A program made the position numbers and the translations under genes. From JAEUOS01 sp046160545 (GTDB lineage: Bacteria; Pseudomonadota; Gammaproteobacteria; Burkholderiales; JAEUOS01), in assembly GCA_046160545.1 (NCBI GenBank), contig JBJXGS010000252.1, positions 1 through 64,000 of the forward strand: 64,000 nt of DNA, read 5' to 3'. Below, piece by piece: positions 45,096 through 53,964 of this stretch; the stretch's first letter is position 1; each line of letters begins with the position of its first letter. A model generated the notes under the pieces. The model had not been told where the DNA came from. It saw only the letters and a program-made list of their open reading frames with translations, and made no database searches.

Positions 45096-46379
45096 TCAGG
45101 CCGTGCCGGATCCCACGAAAGGTCTGGCCACAGCATCAAAGAGCGCCGCCATCTGGCCGGTCCTTGCTCGCCGGGATGCTCCTGCAGCTGCGCTCGCGCT
45201 CGCCACTGGCGCAGTGCCCGCGCGGACCGCCGCCAGAAAACTTGGCAGGAGCTTCTCGATTTCCTCGGCGGATTCGAGCTTGGCGATCGTGTCGATCCCG
45301 GCATCGCGCAGCAATGCAGCGGTATCGCCCGCATGATCCGCAATGCCAAGCACAGGACGGCCGGCCCGCAGGTATTCGTAGGCCTTGGCCGGAATCTGGT
45401 CATTGCAACCTTCGTCCTGCATCAGCAGGAGCGCGTCGACAGTAAGCATCTCCGCAAGTGCATCTCGATATGGCACGGGCGGCGCGAGCTCTATGAAGCC
45501 CCCTACTCCATGCCGGTTGGCCAACACGGCGATATGTTCGTCGTTGGCCGAGGCACGAAAGCGCAGGCACAGGTCGGCAGGACTCAAGACTCCCGATCCG
45601 GCCAGCCGTGCCAGCGCGGTAAACAAAGCCGTGGGGTCGCGCTCCTGGGGATAAAGAATGCCCGAATGCAGAAGCGTCAGGCGCGCCCCGGACCGAGACC
45701 GAGTCGCAGCCTTTGCCGCCTGCGCAAAGCTCTCCTCGTCGTAGCCGTTCTCCACCAACGCCATGCGCGGGGCGGCTTCAGGATAGCGGGCACGATAAGT
45801 GCGCAACGCACCGGGCGTAGTGAATACGCAGCGCTTCGCTTCAATGGCAGCGCGTTCTTCGATGCGCTTGAATTCGCGCCAGGTCGCCGGATCCGCAGGG
45901 TAGCCGTCCTGTGCCATCGGATCGCGAAAATCGGCGATCCAGGGTAGCCTGCTGCGGCGCGCCAGTTCTGCGCCGATCAGATGTGCCGTCGCGAACGGAT
46001 AGGTCGACCAGATCACCTCTGGCGCGAACTCCCGGATCATGCGCATGCCCTGACGAACTCCATCGAATCGCCAGCTGACCCAGCGGTCGGGGCGTGCCGT
46101 GAAGGCGAAGTATCGGCCGCGCCAGGCCAGATGCCGTGCGGCATCCAGCGCAAATGCGCGTCGCACCACGGTATGCGGCGGTACATCGGCAAGCAGGTCT
46201 TCCGCCACCCGCACGTAGGCCCGCGGGTGGGTCGTCAGAACCAACGCCTCCCAGCCGAACTCCGGAAGTTGCTGAACCAGGCGCAAGGTGCGCTGAATGC
46301 CGCTACTGCCGGCCAGTGGCGGAAAATGATAGGCGATCAGGAGCGCGCGACGCATGTGGCCGGGTGCGAGGGTGATCAT
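45096..46379 (-). CDS. Glycosyltransferase family 4-like
   Basis: This is a 427-residue GT-B protein. The N-terminal domain starts with LLIAYHFPPLAGSSGIQRTLR, typical of GT4-like transferases. The C-terminal domain has LTLLHSGILYPQERDPTALF and PAKAYEYLRAGRPVLGIADHAG, in which the usual E-x7-E is only partly kept. It acts in the cytoplasm; donor and acceptor are unknown. The ATG overlaps the stop of hydrolase 1 by ATGA, and its last 35 residues are a low-complexity Ala/Ser/Arg tail. Confidence 0.85.
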   Translation of the reverse strand: MITLAPGHMRRALLIAYHFPPLAGSSGIQRTLRLVQQLPEFGWEALVLTTHPRAYVRVAEDLLADVPPHTVVRRAFALDAARHLAWRGRYFAFTARPDRWVSWRFDGVRQGMRMIREFAPEVIWSTYPFATAHLIGAELARRSRLPWIADFRDPMAQDGYPADPATWREFKRIEERAAIEAKRCVFTTPGALRTYRARYPEAAPRMALVENGYDEESFAQAAKAATRSRSGARLTLLHSGILYPQERDPTALFTALARLAGSGVLSPADLCLRFRASANDEHIAVLANRHGVGGFIELAPPVPYRDALAEMLTVDALLLMQDEGCNDQIPAKAYEYLRAGRPVLGIADHAGDTAALLRDAGIDTIAKLESAEEIEKLLPSFLAAVRAGTAPVASASAAAGASRRARTGQMAALFDAVARPFVGSGTA

Positions 46380-47233
46380 CGATGCGCGGCAGTGCCATTG
46401 AGCCAGTCGAGCGTGGCACGCTCGACCGCATCACGCCACACCGCCGTGGAAAACGTGTGGTCCGAATCGGACAGATCGATGCGCGCAACCTTCGGGTCTT
46501 CGATCAACCCGGTCCAGGTCACCTCGTTCGCAGCACAATCGAGGAACTCGCGGGCGGTAAAGTCACGCCCGCTCAGTACCAGCAGGATGCGCCCTCCGTA
46601 CCCCTTCATCGCCTGCGCCATGCGTTCGCGGAATCCATGCTGCGGAACATGCGCCGGACGAGCGATGGCAAGCCGGATCTTGTTGAACAATTCGGCAAGC
46701 GCGCCCGCAATGTTCACTCTTCCGGAGACAAGCTTGGCCCAAAACTCCCGCGACAGCAGTCGCTGACCGTAGTAGTGCTTCACCTCGGTGCGCGCCAGCG
46801 ACGCGGCCGATCGCACCCACGGATTGAGAAGGCAGAGTGCATCGACCCGCGGATTCCGTTCATCGGCAACGTACATCAGGGCTGCAGACGCACCATCGCA
46901 AAGGCCCCACAAGGCGATCTGTTCAACGCCGGGGCAGGCCAGCCGCAATCCCTGCACGGCAGCACTGATATCTGGATTCAAGGCTTCAAAGCCCGGGAAC
47001 TCCCCTTCCGCATCACCCATGCCGCGCACATCGAATCGCAGCACGGCGATTCCGGATGTTGCCAGGTGACGGGCAAGCAGCACGAACTGGCGGTGGCTTC
47101 CAACGCGATACTGAGGCCCGCCTACCACCACGATGAGCGCGCGGCGCGCGGGCTGCAACGGACGCGCGAGAATTCCGACCAGACGTTCACCCTCAACCTC
47201 GAGCAGCAGGGCTTCTTCAATGTATCCGCTCAC
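46376..47233 (-). CDS. Exosortase A system-associated hydrolase 1
   Basis: The 285-residue alpha/beta-hydrolase matches the hydr1_PEP family (TIGR03100 type) in length, context and motifs: VVVGGPQYRVGSHRQFVLLA, FDVRGMGDAEGEFPGFE and LWGLCDGASAAL. The nucleophile elbow has Cys112 in place of Ser, as in dienelactone hydrolases, and DSDHTFS near the end supplies the histidine. The natural substrate is unknown; a cysteine nucleophile would suit thioester chemistry. It overlaps hydrolase 2 by 4 bp and the GT by 4 bp. Confidence 0.88.
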   Translation of the reverse strand: MSGYIEEALLLEVEGERLVGILARPLQPARRALIVVVGGPQYRVGSHRQFVLLARHLATSGIAVLRFDVRGMGDAEGEFPGFEALNPDISAAVQGLRLACPGVEQIALWGLCDGASAALMYVADERNPRVDALCLLNPWVRSAASLARTEVKHYYGQRLLSREFWAKLVSGRVNIAGALAELFNKIRLAIARPAHVPQHGFRERMAQAMKGYGGRILLVLSGRDFTAREFLDCAANEVTWTGLIEDPKVARIDLSDSDHTFSTAVWRDAVERATLDWLNGTAAHR

Positions 47234-48132
47234 GCTGCCGCTCCCAGGAGTTCGATCGTGCCGGCGACCAGCCCGGGGGCGTCTTCGATCTCCTGCGTCT
47301 GCCAGAACGACGGTCCGGAAACCGCAAAGGCGTCGACCTGCCAGCCGGCAGCGCGCCAGGCATCGACCGAACGCTGGCTGGCGGGCGACAAAGCCGGCGA
47401 TTCAGCTCCTGAGACCTCAAACCAACCCAGGCTGGCCACACTCACAGCGGGGTCGCATTGCGCCGCCTGCAAGGCAGTTGCAAGCTCACCTGTCAAGGCA
47501 TATCCGGCGATCTCGACAGTGCCTCCTGCATCCAGAACACTGCGCGTCTCTTTGGCGAGATCCGCCCCGGAACCTTGTGCATCGAGCATTGCGCCGGCCA
47601 TCCTCAGGCGCAAGAACTGCTGCAGATGTTGCTTGCCGGAAACTACGGGCTGCCAGTAAAGCAGTTGCGCAGTTGACTCAAGCAATGGGAGCGCCGCACT
47701 GGCGATGAGGCACCCCGCGCGCAGTCCCCAGATTCCAGTTGTTTGGCCGGTTTCTGCTGCCAGCCAGTTCACCGCGCCCACAGCATCCTCAACCCATGTT
47801 CGCCAGGTTGCGTCGCGGAACTCACCCTCGCTATCCCCGCATCCGAAGGCGTCCTGCGAGAGGACATGGTAGCCCGCTCGCGCCAGCGACCGGGCGCCCA
47901 GCGCAGCCATGCGCCGGGACTTGTTCATCTCTTCCGCAAACGGGTGCAGGTAAACGAACGAGCCGCGGACCGGCACATCCGGAGGAGGACTGTGCAGCAC
48001 GCAGAATAGTCTGCCGGACACCCCGTCACGGAAGAACGCCCGCAGGCCGCAGCGTGCGCGCCCTGCCTCAGGCTTCAAGCTTGCCCTGCACAAATGCGGT
48101 GAGCGTCCCGACTGTGGCAAAAACTCCGCCAT
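47230..48132 (-). CDS. Exosortase A system-associated hydrolase 2
   Basis: The 300-residue alpha/beta-hydrolase relative matches the hydr2_PEP family (TIGR03101 type): FVYLHPFAEEMNKSRRM, LSQDAFGCGDSEGEF and IWGLRAG. The nucleophile elbow holds Arg138 where Ser or Cys is expected, so it may have lost hydrolysis and act as a partner of hydrolase 1. The start is uncertain: ATG 48132 overlaps the ACP gene by 65 bp, while a TTG at 48078 would overlap by only 11. Confidence 0.82.
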   Translation of the reverse strand: MAEFLPQSGRSPHLCRASLKPEAGRARCGLRAFFRDGVSGRLFCVLHSPPPDVPVRGSFVYLHPFAEEMNKSRRMAALGARSLARAGYHVLSQDAFGCGDSEGEFRDATWRTWVEDAVGAVNWLAAETGQTTGIWGLRAGCLIASAALPLLESTAQLLYWQPVVSGKQHLQQFLRLRMAGAMLDAQGSGADLAKETRSVLDAGGTVEIAGYALTGELATALQAAQCDPAVSVASLGWFEVSGAESPALSPASQRSVDAWRAAGWQVDAFAVSGPSFWQTQEIEDAPGLVAGTIELLGAAA

Positions 48133-48319
48133 CCATCTCGTCGTCCTCGATCACCACCCCGAACCGCTCTTCGATCAAGGTCAGCACCGATACCACCGCC
48201 ATGGAATCCAGCTCCGGGATCGCGCCCAGCAGGGGCGAATCTCCGCTAAGGTCGGCCGCACGCGCTCCGAGGCGCAGAATCTCATCGAGTATTCGTACTA
48301 CTTCGCCAGCAACTTCCAC
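48068..48319 (-). CDS. Acyl carrier protein (XrtA-associated type)
   Basis: The 83-residue four-helix carrier protein has the phosphopantetheine attachment site in IPELDSMAVVSVLTLIEERF (Ser39). The acidic EDDEMDGGVFATVGTLTAFV helix is typical of ACPs. GTG 48319 is chosen because GGGGA lies four to five bases upstream and the length is standard; longer frames run into the divergent gene. It is the first gene of the minus-strand run with hydrolases 2 and 1. The AMP ligase that could load it is encoded 1.5 kb away on the other strand. Confidence 0.85.
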   Translation of the reverse strand: MEVAGEVVRILDEILRLGARAADLSGDSPLLGAIPELDSMAVVSVLTLIEERFGVVIEDDEMDGGVFATVGTLTAFVQGKLEA

Positions 48320-48595
48320 CGCTTCCCCTTTGGACAAAGATTGCAAACTCGATCTCTGCGAGCTTGGCGGATCGGCACCAACCCGGCACAATGTCGGGTG
48401 ACCCGTAATGATACCCGCTCCCAAGGCGGGCCAATGAAGCGCGCGCATGCGCAATACCCCATTTTTCGGCGCTTCCCGATCGGTACGTTCGATGCCTGCA
48501 CGGCGATGCGAGGCGCGAACCTTCCACCCTCTCCAAGCAACAAATCCTGGACCGGAGATCGCCACTGCCGGCCGGTCATGGGCCAATGGAACAAG

Positions 48596-49747
48596 ATGCC
48601 GCTAGTACCCCTCCCGCGCGCTGACGACCCGGGTAATCCCGCGGAACTTGCCGGTCTGCCTTCCACGGCTGGCGATTTGAACTCCGCAGCCGATATCTTC
48701 CAGACCCTGGAGTGGTATGCGCTATTGGCGCGCACTGCCCTGCCGGATGGCCGGGACGCGGCGTTTCTGGCCGGTGACTTTTCCGGGGCTGCCGTTATTC
48801 CTTTGCTGCTTCCGGGTCAACACGGAATGCGCAGACTGGAATGGCTATCGAATTTCTACAGCCCCGCGGCCCTGCCGCTGCTGGCGCCAGCCGCTACCCT
48901 GGCGGCTGCGGCCATGCTGGCGGATGCCGCAAGCAGGGGTGAGGCGCGCGCCGACATCGTCGATCTTCGACCGATCGATCCCGAGGCGCCGTTCTTCATG
49001 GCGACGATTGAGGAATTGCGCAAGTCGGGATTCTGGGTGGACCGGTATTTCTGCTTCGGCAACTGGTACCTCGAAGTCGGTGGCCGCAGTTTCGAAGAGT
49101 ATTTCGCCACCCGTCCTTCGCAAATGCGCAACACCAGCCGCCGCGCTCGCAAGAAACTTGAAGCGCGCAACTTTGCGATCGATGTCATCAGATCTGACGG
49201 GTCCGCACTGGAAGAGGCAATTGGAGACTTCGAGCGGATTTACCTCCACAGCTGGCGTAACCGATCCGAACCCCATCCGGAATTCGTGCCTGAGCTATGT
49301 CGCTTGTGCGCTCGCGAAGGCTGGCTGCGCCTCGGAGTGCTGCGCTTGGACGGCCTCGCCGTTGCCGCACAGATCTGGATCGTCAAGGCTGGAGTCGCCT
49401 CGATTTTCAAGCTGGCCTACCTTGAGGAATATGGCAAGCAATCGGTCGGAACCGTCCTGACCACCGAACTGATGCGCCGGGCGATCGATGACGACAAGGT
49501 CGCAATTGTCGACTATCTCTCGGGCGACGACGCTTACAAACGTGACTGGATGACGCATCGGCGCGAACGTTACGGCATCATCGCGTTCAATCGCGCACGC
49601 CCGCGCGGGGTTGTTGCCGCGATACGACATTTTGGCGGGCGAGGATTACGCAGGCTCACAGCGCGCCTTGGAAACCGTTCCGAGGCTCCGCGACTGGCGA
49701 CCCAGCGTGGCGTGGCAGTGCATATTCCGGATAATTCAAAGGATTAA
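48596..49747 (+). CDS. GNAT-family N-acetyltransferase (CelD/BcsL-like, Acetyltransf_6)
   Basis: The roughly 383-residue protein shows the CelD-type double GNAT layout, with SNFYSP and MRNTSRRARKKLEARNFAIDV in the middle and the acyl-CoA domain GWLRLGVLRLDGLAVAAQIW followed by KLAYLEEYGKQSVGTVLTTE. Such proteins acylate amino groups on polysaccharide or peptidoglycan precursors, and some use aminoacyl donors. The frame is open back to 48341; I favour ATG 48596 (GGA five bases upstream) because earlier residues look non-coding. ATG 48434 and 48578 are alternatives. It precedes the ligase/decarboxylase pair by 113 bp. Confidence 0.78.
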   Translation: MPLVPLPRADDPGNPAELAGLPSTAGDLNSAADIFQTLEWYALLARTALPDGRDAAFLAGDFSGAAVIPLLLPGQHGMRRLEWLSNFYSPAALPLLAPAATLAAAAMLADAASRGEARADIVDLRPIDPEAPFFMATIEELRKSGFWVDRYFCFGNWYLEVGGRSFEEYFATRPSQMRNTSRRARKKLEARNFAIDVIRSDGSALEEAIGDFERIYLHSWRNRSEPHPEFVPELCRLCAREGWLRLGVLRLDGLAVAAQIWIVKAGVASIFKLAYLEEYGKQSVGTVLTTELMRRAIDDDKVAIVDYLSGDDAYKRDWMTHRRERYGIIAFNRARPRGVVAAIRHFGGRGLRRLTARLGNRSEAPRLATQRGVAVHIPDNSKD

Positions 49748-49860
49748 AGGCCTGGCGCGGCCCTTAACATGGGGGTAGCCACATCGACTGGCGAATCCTG
49801 CTTCGCCGACCTGCCCCGCCGCCTGAACCGTCTTGTTTTTCACATCCAATCTTCTGCCGA

Positions 49861-51453
49861 ATGAAATACAACTCCTTGCTCCACGAACTGGTTCTCGATT
49901 CCGCCGCAAGGCGTGCGGGACGGCAGGCGCTTGTGTACGGCAATGCGTCGATGGATTACGCCCAACTGGCGACGTCGATCAGTCAACTGGCCGGGGGTTT
50001 AAATTCCCTGGGTCTTGCGCGCGGCGAGAGGGTCGCCATCTATCTCGAGAAGCGCTTTGAAACCGTGATTGCGAGCTTCGGCGCGCCCGCCGCTGGCGGG
50101 GTCTTCGTGCCGCTTAATCCGCTCTTGAAAGCCGAACAGACCGGCTACATCATGCGCGACTGCAATGTGCGAGTCCTCATCACCTCGCCGGAACGGGCAG
50201 CCCTCCTGGCTGAAACCCTGACCCAATGCCCGGACCTGCGTCACGTGATTCTCGTGCCTGGGACCGGCGTGCCGCGCCTACCCATACCGGTGACCGGCTG
50301 GAACGATATGCTTGCCGCGCCAATGCGCGCCGGACATCGCGTCATCGACACCGACATCACGGCGATCCTCTATACCTCCGGAAGCACGGGGCGCCCCAAG
50401 GGTGTCGTGCTGTCCCATCGCAACATGGTAAGCGGCGCCCGATCAGTCGCGTCCTACCTGGAGAATCATGCCGAGGACACGCTCGTAGCTGCCTTGCCTC
50501 TGTCCTTCGACGCCGGATTCAGTCAGCTCACGACTGCGTTCGCGGTCGGTGCTCGCGTGGCCTTGGTCAATTATCTGCTGCCGCGCGATGTGCTCAACGT
50601 GATCGTGAAAGAAAAGGTCACGGGCCTCACAGCTGTACCACCGCTTTACATCCAGCTGGCGCAGATTGAGTGGCCGGCATCGGTCTGCCAGCACCTGCGC
50701 TACTTCGCAAACACGGGCGGGCGGATGCCACGCGAGACGCTCGATCGGCTGCGCGCCCGCCTGCCCGGCGTGGCTCCTTTTCTGATGTATGGCCTCACCG
50801 AGGCCTTTCGCTCGACCTACCTTTCCCCGAACGAGGTCGACCGGCGCCCGGATTCGATTGGCAAGGCGATACCAGGTGCGGAAATACTGGTGCTGCGCGA
50901 AGACGGCAGCGAATGCGCAGTTGACGAAGTCGGCGAACTCGTCCATCGCGGCGCACTGGTAGGGCAGGGATACTGGAACGATGCCGAAAAAACCGCCGAG
51001 CGCTACAAGCCGCTGCCCGCCGGCGTCGCGGCGCGGGAAGCCGGGCATGTGATCCCGGAGATTGCCGTGTTTTCAGGCGACAACGTGCGTCGTGACGCCG
51101 AGGGCTTTCTGTATTTTGTAGGTCGCCGCGACGAGATGATCAAGACTTCCGGCTACCGCGTCAGCCCGACCGAAGTCGAGGAGGTGGTTTACTCGACAGG
51201 ACTGGTGGGTGAGTCTGCGGCTTTTGGTGTCGACCATCCGGCACTTGGCCAGGCCATCATCGTCATCGCCACTCCACCTCCCGGTGCAAGCCTTGAGCCC
51301 GAGGCATTGCTCTCGGCATGCCGCAACCGATTGCCGGCATACATGGTGCCGGCACGCATCGATATCCGGCCCGGGCCGCTGCCGCGCAATCCGAACGGCA
51401 AGATCGATCGCAAGACCTTGTCCCTCGAGTTTGCCCATCTCTACGGAGCATGA
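49861..51453 (+). CDS. Exosortase A system-associated acyl-CoA/AMP ligase
   Basis: The 530-residue ANL enzyme matches the ligase_PEP_1 family (TIGR03098 type). It shows TAILYTSGSTGRPKGVVLSH, FLMYGLTEAFRSTYL, GEIVHRG-like GELVHRGALVGQGYWN, and the catalytic lysine region RNPNGKIDRKTL. It should adenylate a carboxylic or amino acid and pass it to CoA or a carrier protein. Its stop overlaps the decarboxylase ATG (ATGA), so the two products are made together. Substrate identity is unknown; with an ACP gene nearby, carrier loading is plausible. Confidence 0.92.
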   Translation: MKYNSLLHELVLDSAARRAGRQALVYGNASMDYAQLATSISQLAGGLNSLGLARGERVAIYLEKRFETVIASFGAPAAGGVFVPLNPLLKAEQTGYIMRDCNVRVLITSPERAALLAETLTQCPDLRHVILVPGTGVPRLPIPVTGWNDMLAAPMRAGHRVIDTDITAILYTSGSTGRPKGVVLSHRNMVSGARSVASYLENHAEDTLVAALPLSFDAGFSQLTTAFAVGARVALVNYLLPRDVLNVIVKEKVTGLTAVPPLYIQLAQIEWPASVCQHLRYFANTGGRMPRETLDRLRARLPGVAPFLMYGLTEAFRSTYLSPNEVDRRPDSIGKAIPGAEILVLREDGSECAVDEVGELVHRGALVGQGYWNDAEKTAERYKPLPAGVAAREAGHVIPEIAVFSGDNVRRDAEGFLYFVGRRDEMIKTSGYRVSPTEVEEVVYSTGLVGESAAFGVDHPALGQAIIVIATPPPGASLEPEALLSACRNRLPAYMVPARIDIRPGPLPRNPNGKIDRKTLSLEFAHLYGA

Positions 51454-52688
51454 CCTTGAAAGAAGCCCCGCGCCACGCGCCGATGCACCAGTTCGAGGTC
51501 CGCAACGACTGTCTCGTGGTGGGCGGAATCGACCTGCCGCGCCTGGCAGCGCGCGTCGGTCGCACGCCGTTTTATGCTTACGACAGAGCACTGCTGAATC
51601 GTCGCGTCGCACAGTTGCGTTCGGCTTTGCCGCAGGGCATCAAGCTTCACTACGCGATGAAAGCGAACCCCATGCCGGCTTTGGTTTGCCACATGGCCGG
51701 CCTGGTCGATGGACTGGACGTGGCTTCGGCAGGCGAGTTGCGGGTCGCCCTTGATAGCGGCATGGATCCGCGCGAGGTGAGTTTCGCCGGGCCCGGCAAG
51801 CAGCGCGAAGAGTTACGACAGGCCGTTGCCGCCGGGGTCCTGCTCAATGTTGAGTCACCGCACGAGGCGCGCGTCCTTGCCGAGGTCTCGCGTGAACTGC
51901 CGCTACCTGCCCGTGTGGCGATCCGGGTCAATCCTGATTTCGAACTCAAACTCTCCGGAATGAAGATGGGCGGGGGGCCCAAGCAGTTCGGTGTCGACGC
52001 AGAAGCGGTCCCGGAACTTCTTGTAGAGGTCGGCCGCCTGGGCCTGGCCTTCGAAGGCTTTCACATCTATTCAGGCTCGCAGAATCTCAAGCCCGAATCG
52101 ATCTGCGAAGCCCAGCAAAAGACCATCGAACTGGCGCTGCGACTGGCCGCAGCGGCGCCAGCACCGGTCCGTGTGCTCAACATCGGTGGCGGATTCGGAA
52201 TCCCGTACTTTCCCGGCGACCTGCCACTCGACCTGGGCCCGATTGGCGCCAATCTCGCTGCACTTTTGCCAAAGGTTCAGTCGGCCTTGCCAGGTGTCGA
52301 AGTCGTGATTGAACTGGGTCGCTATCTGGTCGGTGAGGCCGGTGTGTATGTGTCCCGCGTCATCGATCGAAAAATTTCACGCGGACAGGTTTTCTTGGTA
52401 GTCGACGGCGGCCTGCACCACAATCTGGCGGCATCGGGAAATTTTGGCCAGGTCATCCGCAAGAACTATCCCGCGGTTATCGGCAACCGTGTCGCCGGAG
52501 GCGTCCGGGAAGTTGTATCGGTGGTCGGTCCGCTCTGTACGCCGCTTGATCTCATGGCGGACCGCATGGAGCTGGCCTGTGCACAGCCAGGTGATCTGGT
52601 AGTCGTATTCCAGGCCGGTGCCTATGGACCAACAGCCAGCCCGGAGCGCTTTCTAGGACATCCCCCTTGTGTCGAGACCCTGGTTTGA
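51450..52688 (+). CDS. Exosortase A system-associated PLP-dependent decarboxylase (fold type III)
   Basis: The 412-residue enzyme is of the diaminopimelate/ornithine decarboxylase fold and matches the XrtA-associated family (TIGR03099 type). The PLP lysine is Lys71 in LHYAMKANPMPAL. Further motifs are the FHIYSGSQ phosphate site, LNIGGGFGIPYF, ELGRYLVGEAG and the C-terminal VFQAGAYGPTASPERFLGH. ATG 51450 overlaps the ligase stop. Relatives such as BtrK decarboxylate an amino acid bound to a carrier protein, which fits the neighbouring ligase and ACP. The substrate is unproven. Confidence 0.92.
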   Translation: MTLKEAPRHAPMHQFEVRNDCLVVGGIDLPRLAARVGRTPFYAYDRALLNRRVAQLRSALPQGIKLHYAMKANPMPALVCHMAGLVDGLDVASAGELRVALDSGMDPREVSFAGPGKQREELRQAVAAGVLLNVESPHEARVLAEVSRELPLPARVAIRVNPDFELKLSGMKMGGGPKQFGVDAEAVPELLVEVGRLGLAFEGFHIYSGSQNLKPESICEAQQKTIELALRLAAAAPAPVRVLNIGGGFGIPYFPGDLPLDLGPIGANLAALLPKVQSALPGVEVVIELGRYLVGEAGVYVSRVIDRKISRGQVFLVVDGGLHHNLAASGNFGQVIRKNYPAVIGNRVAGGVREVVSVVGPLCTPLDLMADRMELACAQPGDLVVVFQAGAYGPTASPERFLGHPPCVETLV

Positions 52689-53031
52689 ACCGGATTCGCC
52701 GGACCTTCGGACTCAGAGCTCGATTGCAGCTGCAGGAGCCGGGGCATACTCTTTGCCGCCTGTTCGTGACATCCAGGATGCGGAGCAACCGCGCGCAGGC
52801 GCTTCTCGGAATTTTGCGCCGACGGCGGCAAAGGCGATTCTCGGAGTTCGTCGACCGGGAAAAAGTACTGGGCGGGTGTTGAGTACCCGACCGGAATTAC
52901 GCACTTTCCGCCGCCAAAATCGCGCGCAGTATTCGCCCTACCGGTGGCTCCATAGGCATTTTGGTTTGGTTGCGCAAGCGATGCCTGACACGATGCCGGC
53001 AACCACAGTGCAGTAGACCTGAACTCTCCCA
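52689..53031 (+). other. 343-bp intergenic region, nothing identified
   Basis: No coding frame with a domain or ribosome binding site, no terminator with a T-run and no recognisable promoter was found. It is slightly lower in GC than its neighbours. It may hold the promoter for the GT2-flippase-methyltransferase run. Confidence 0.5.
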
Positions 53032-53964
53032 GTGCCCCGCTTCCCTGACAGCGACATCGCAGTCATCGTTCCGACCAACGCCGATCCTCGGCGCGCCGAA
53101 CTTTTGCGAGCAGCGGTAGGGAGTGTACTGACGCAAGACGGTGCCGGCGCCGAGCTCGTGGTCGTGATCAACGGTGGCACTGCTGATGCAGAACTGGTCG
53201 CGTGGCTGAACAGGCAGGAAGGCGTTCGCGTGATACGCCGAGCAGAGCCGAATGTCTCTCTCGCGCGCCACGCCGGCCTCATGGCAACCCTTTCGCCTTA
53301 CTACTGTTTTCTGGATGACGACGACGAATTGCTGCCAAACGCGCTCAAGCTTCGTTGCGATGCCCTAGCCGGTCATCCCGAAGCCGATGTTCTTGTCAGC
53401 GACGGCCTGGTTCGCTATCCGGAGGGCGAGCTGCCGAATTTTCGCGACGGCATGGCAGCGAAGATTCGCAGGGATCCTGGACTATCGTTCCTCGAACGCA
53501 ACTGGTTTGATTCCCCTGCCGCGACGTTCCGACGTTCACGCATAGGGCCGGAGTACTTCTCTACCAACCGCCGCCACTATGAGTGGAGTCACCTCCTGCT
53601 TCGCCTGATCAGTGACACCCGCTGCATCGAAATACTGGATCAGCTCACTTATTTGAAGCGCGAGGACAACCCTCTCTCGGTCTCACGCAGTGATGAACAT
53701 CTGCTGCAGTTGCCCCACTTTCTCATTGAAGCTTTGAACCTGCCGCTACCGCCCGCCCTGCGAGCCGGTCTGCAACACAAACTCGTGCGCGCCTGGAACG
53801 CCTGTGCGGTCCACCAACTTGGCGCGGGCCAACGACGCGAGGCCGTGAAGGCCCATTGGCAGTGCTTGCGCGCCGGGGGATGGTCTTATCTCGGTTTCAC
53901 GCGCCACCTCCTCTGGCGCGTCGCACGCTCACACACCGGCTCAAGCCCGAGGCAAGAAAAATGA
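53032..53964 (+). CDS. Glycosyltransferase family 2
   Basis: A 310-residue GT-A enzyme with IAVIVPTNADPRRAELLRAA, a FLDDDDELLPNALKLRCD DXD region and a helical C-terminal third. The only sensible start is GTG 53032. It would act in the cytoplasm on the lipid-linked glycan. The donor sugar is unknown. Its stop overlaps the flippase ATG (ATGA), tying glycan extension to flipping. Confidence 0.88.
   Translation: MPRFPDSDIAVIVPTNADPRRAELLRAAVGSVLTQDGAGAELVVVINGGTADAELVAWLNRQEGVRVIRRAEPNVSLARHAGLMATLSPYYCFLDDDDELLPNALKLRCDALAGHPEADVLVSDGLVRYPEGELPNFRDGMAAKIRRDPGLSFLERNWFDSPAATFRRSRIGPEYFSTNRRHYEWSHLLLRLISDTRCIEILDQLTYLKREDNPLSVSRSDEHLLQLPHFLIEALNLPLPPALRAGLQHKLVRAWNACAVHQLGAGQRREAVKAHWQCLRAGGWSYLGFTRHLLWRVARSHTGSSPRQEK

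Noticed and set aside
48375..48395. GG-N10-GC spacing (CGGCACCAACCCGGC) before the GNAT gene
   Set aside because: The -12 part is CGGC rather than TTGC and the -24 lacks the leading T, so it is a poor sigma-54 site.
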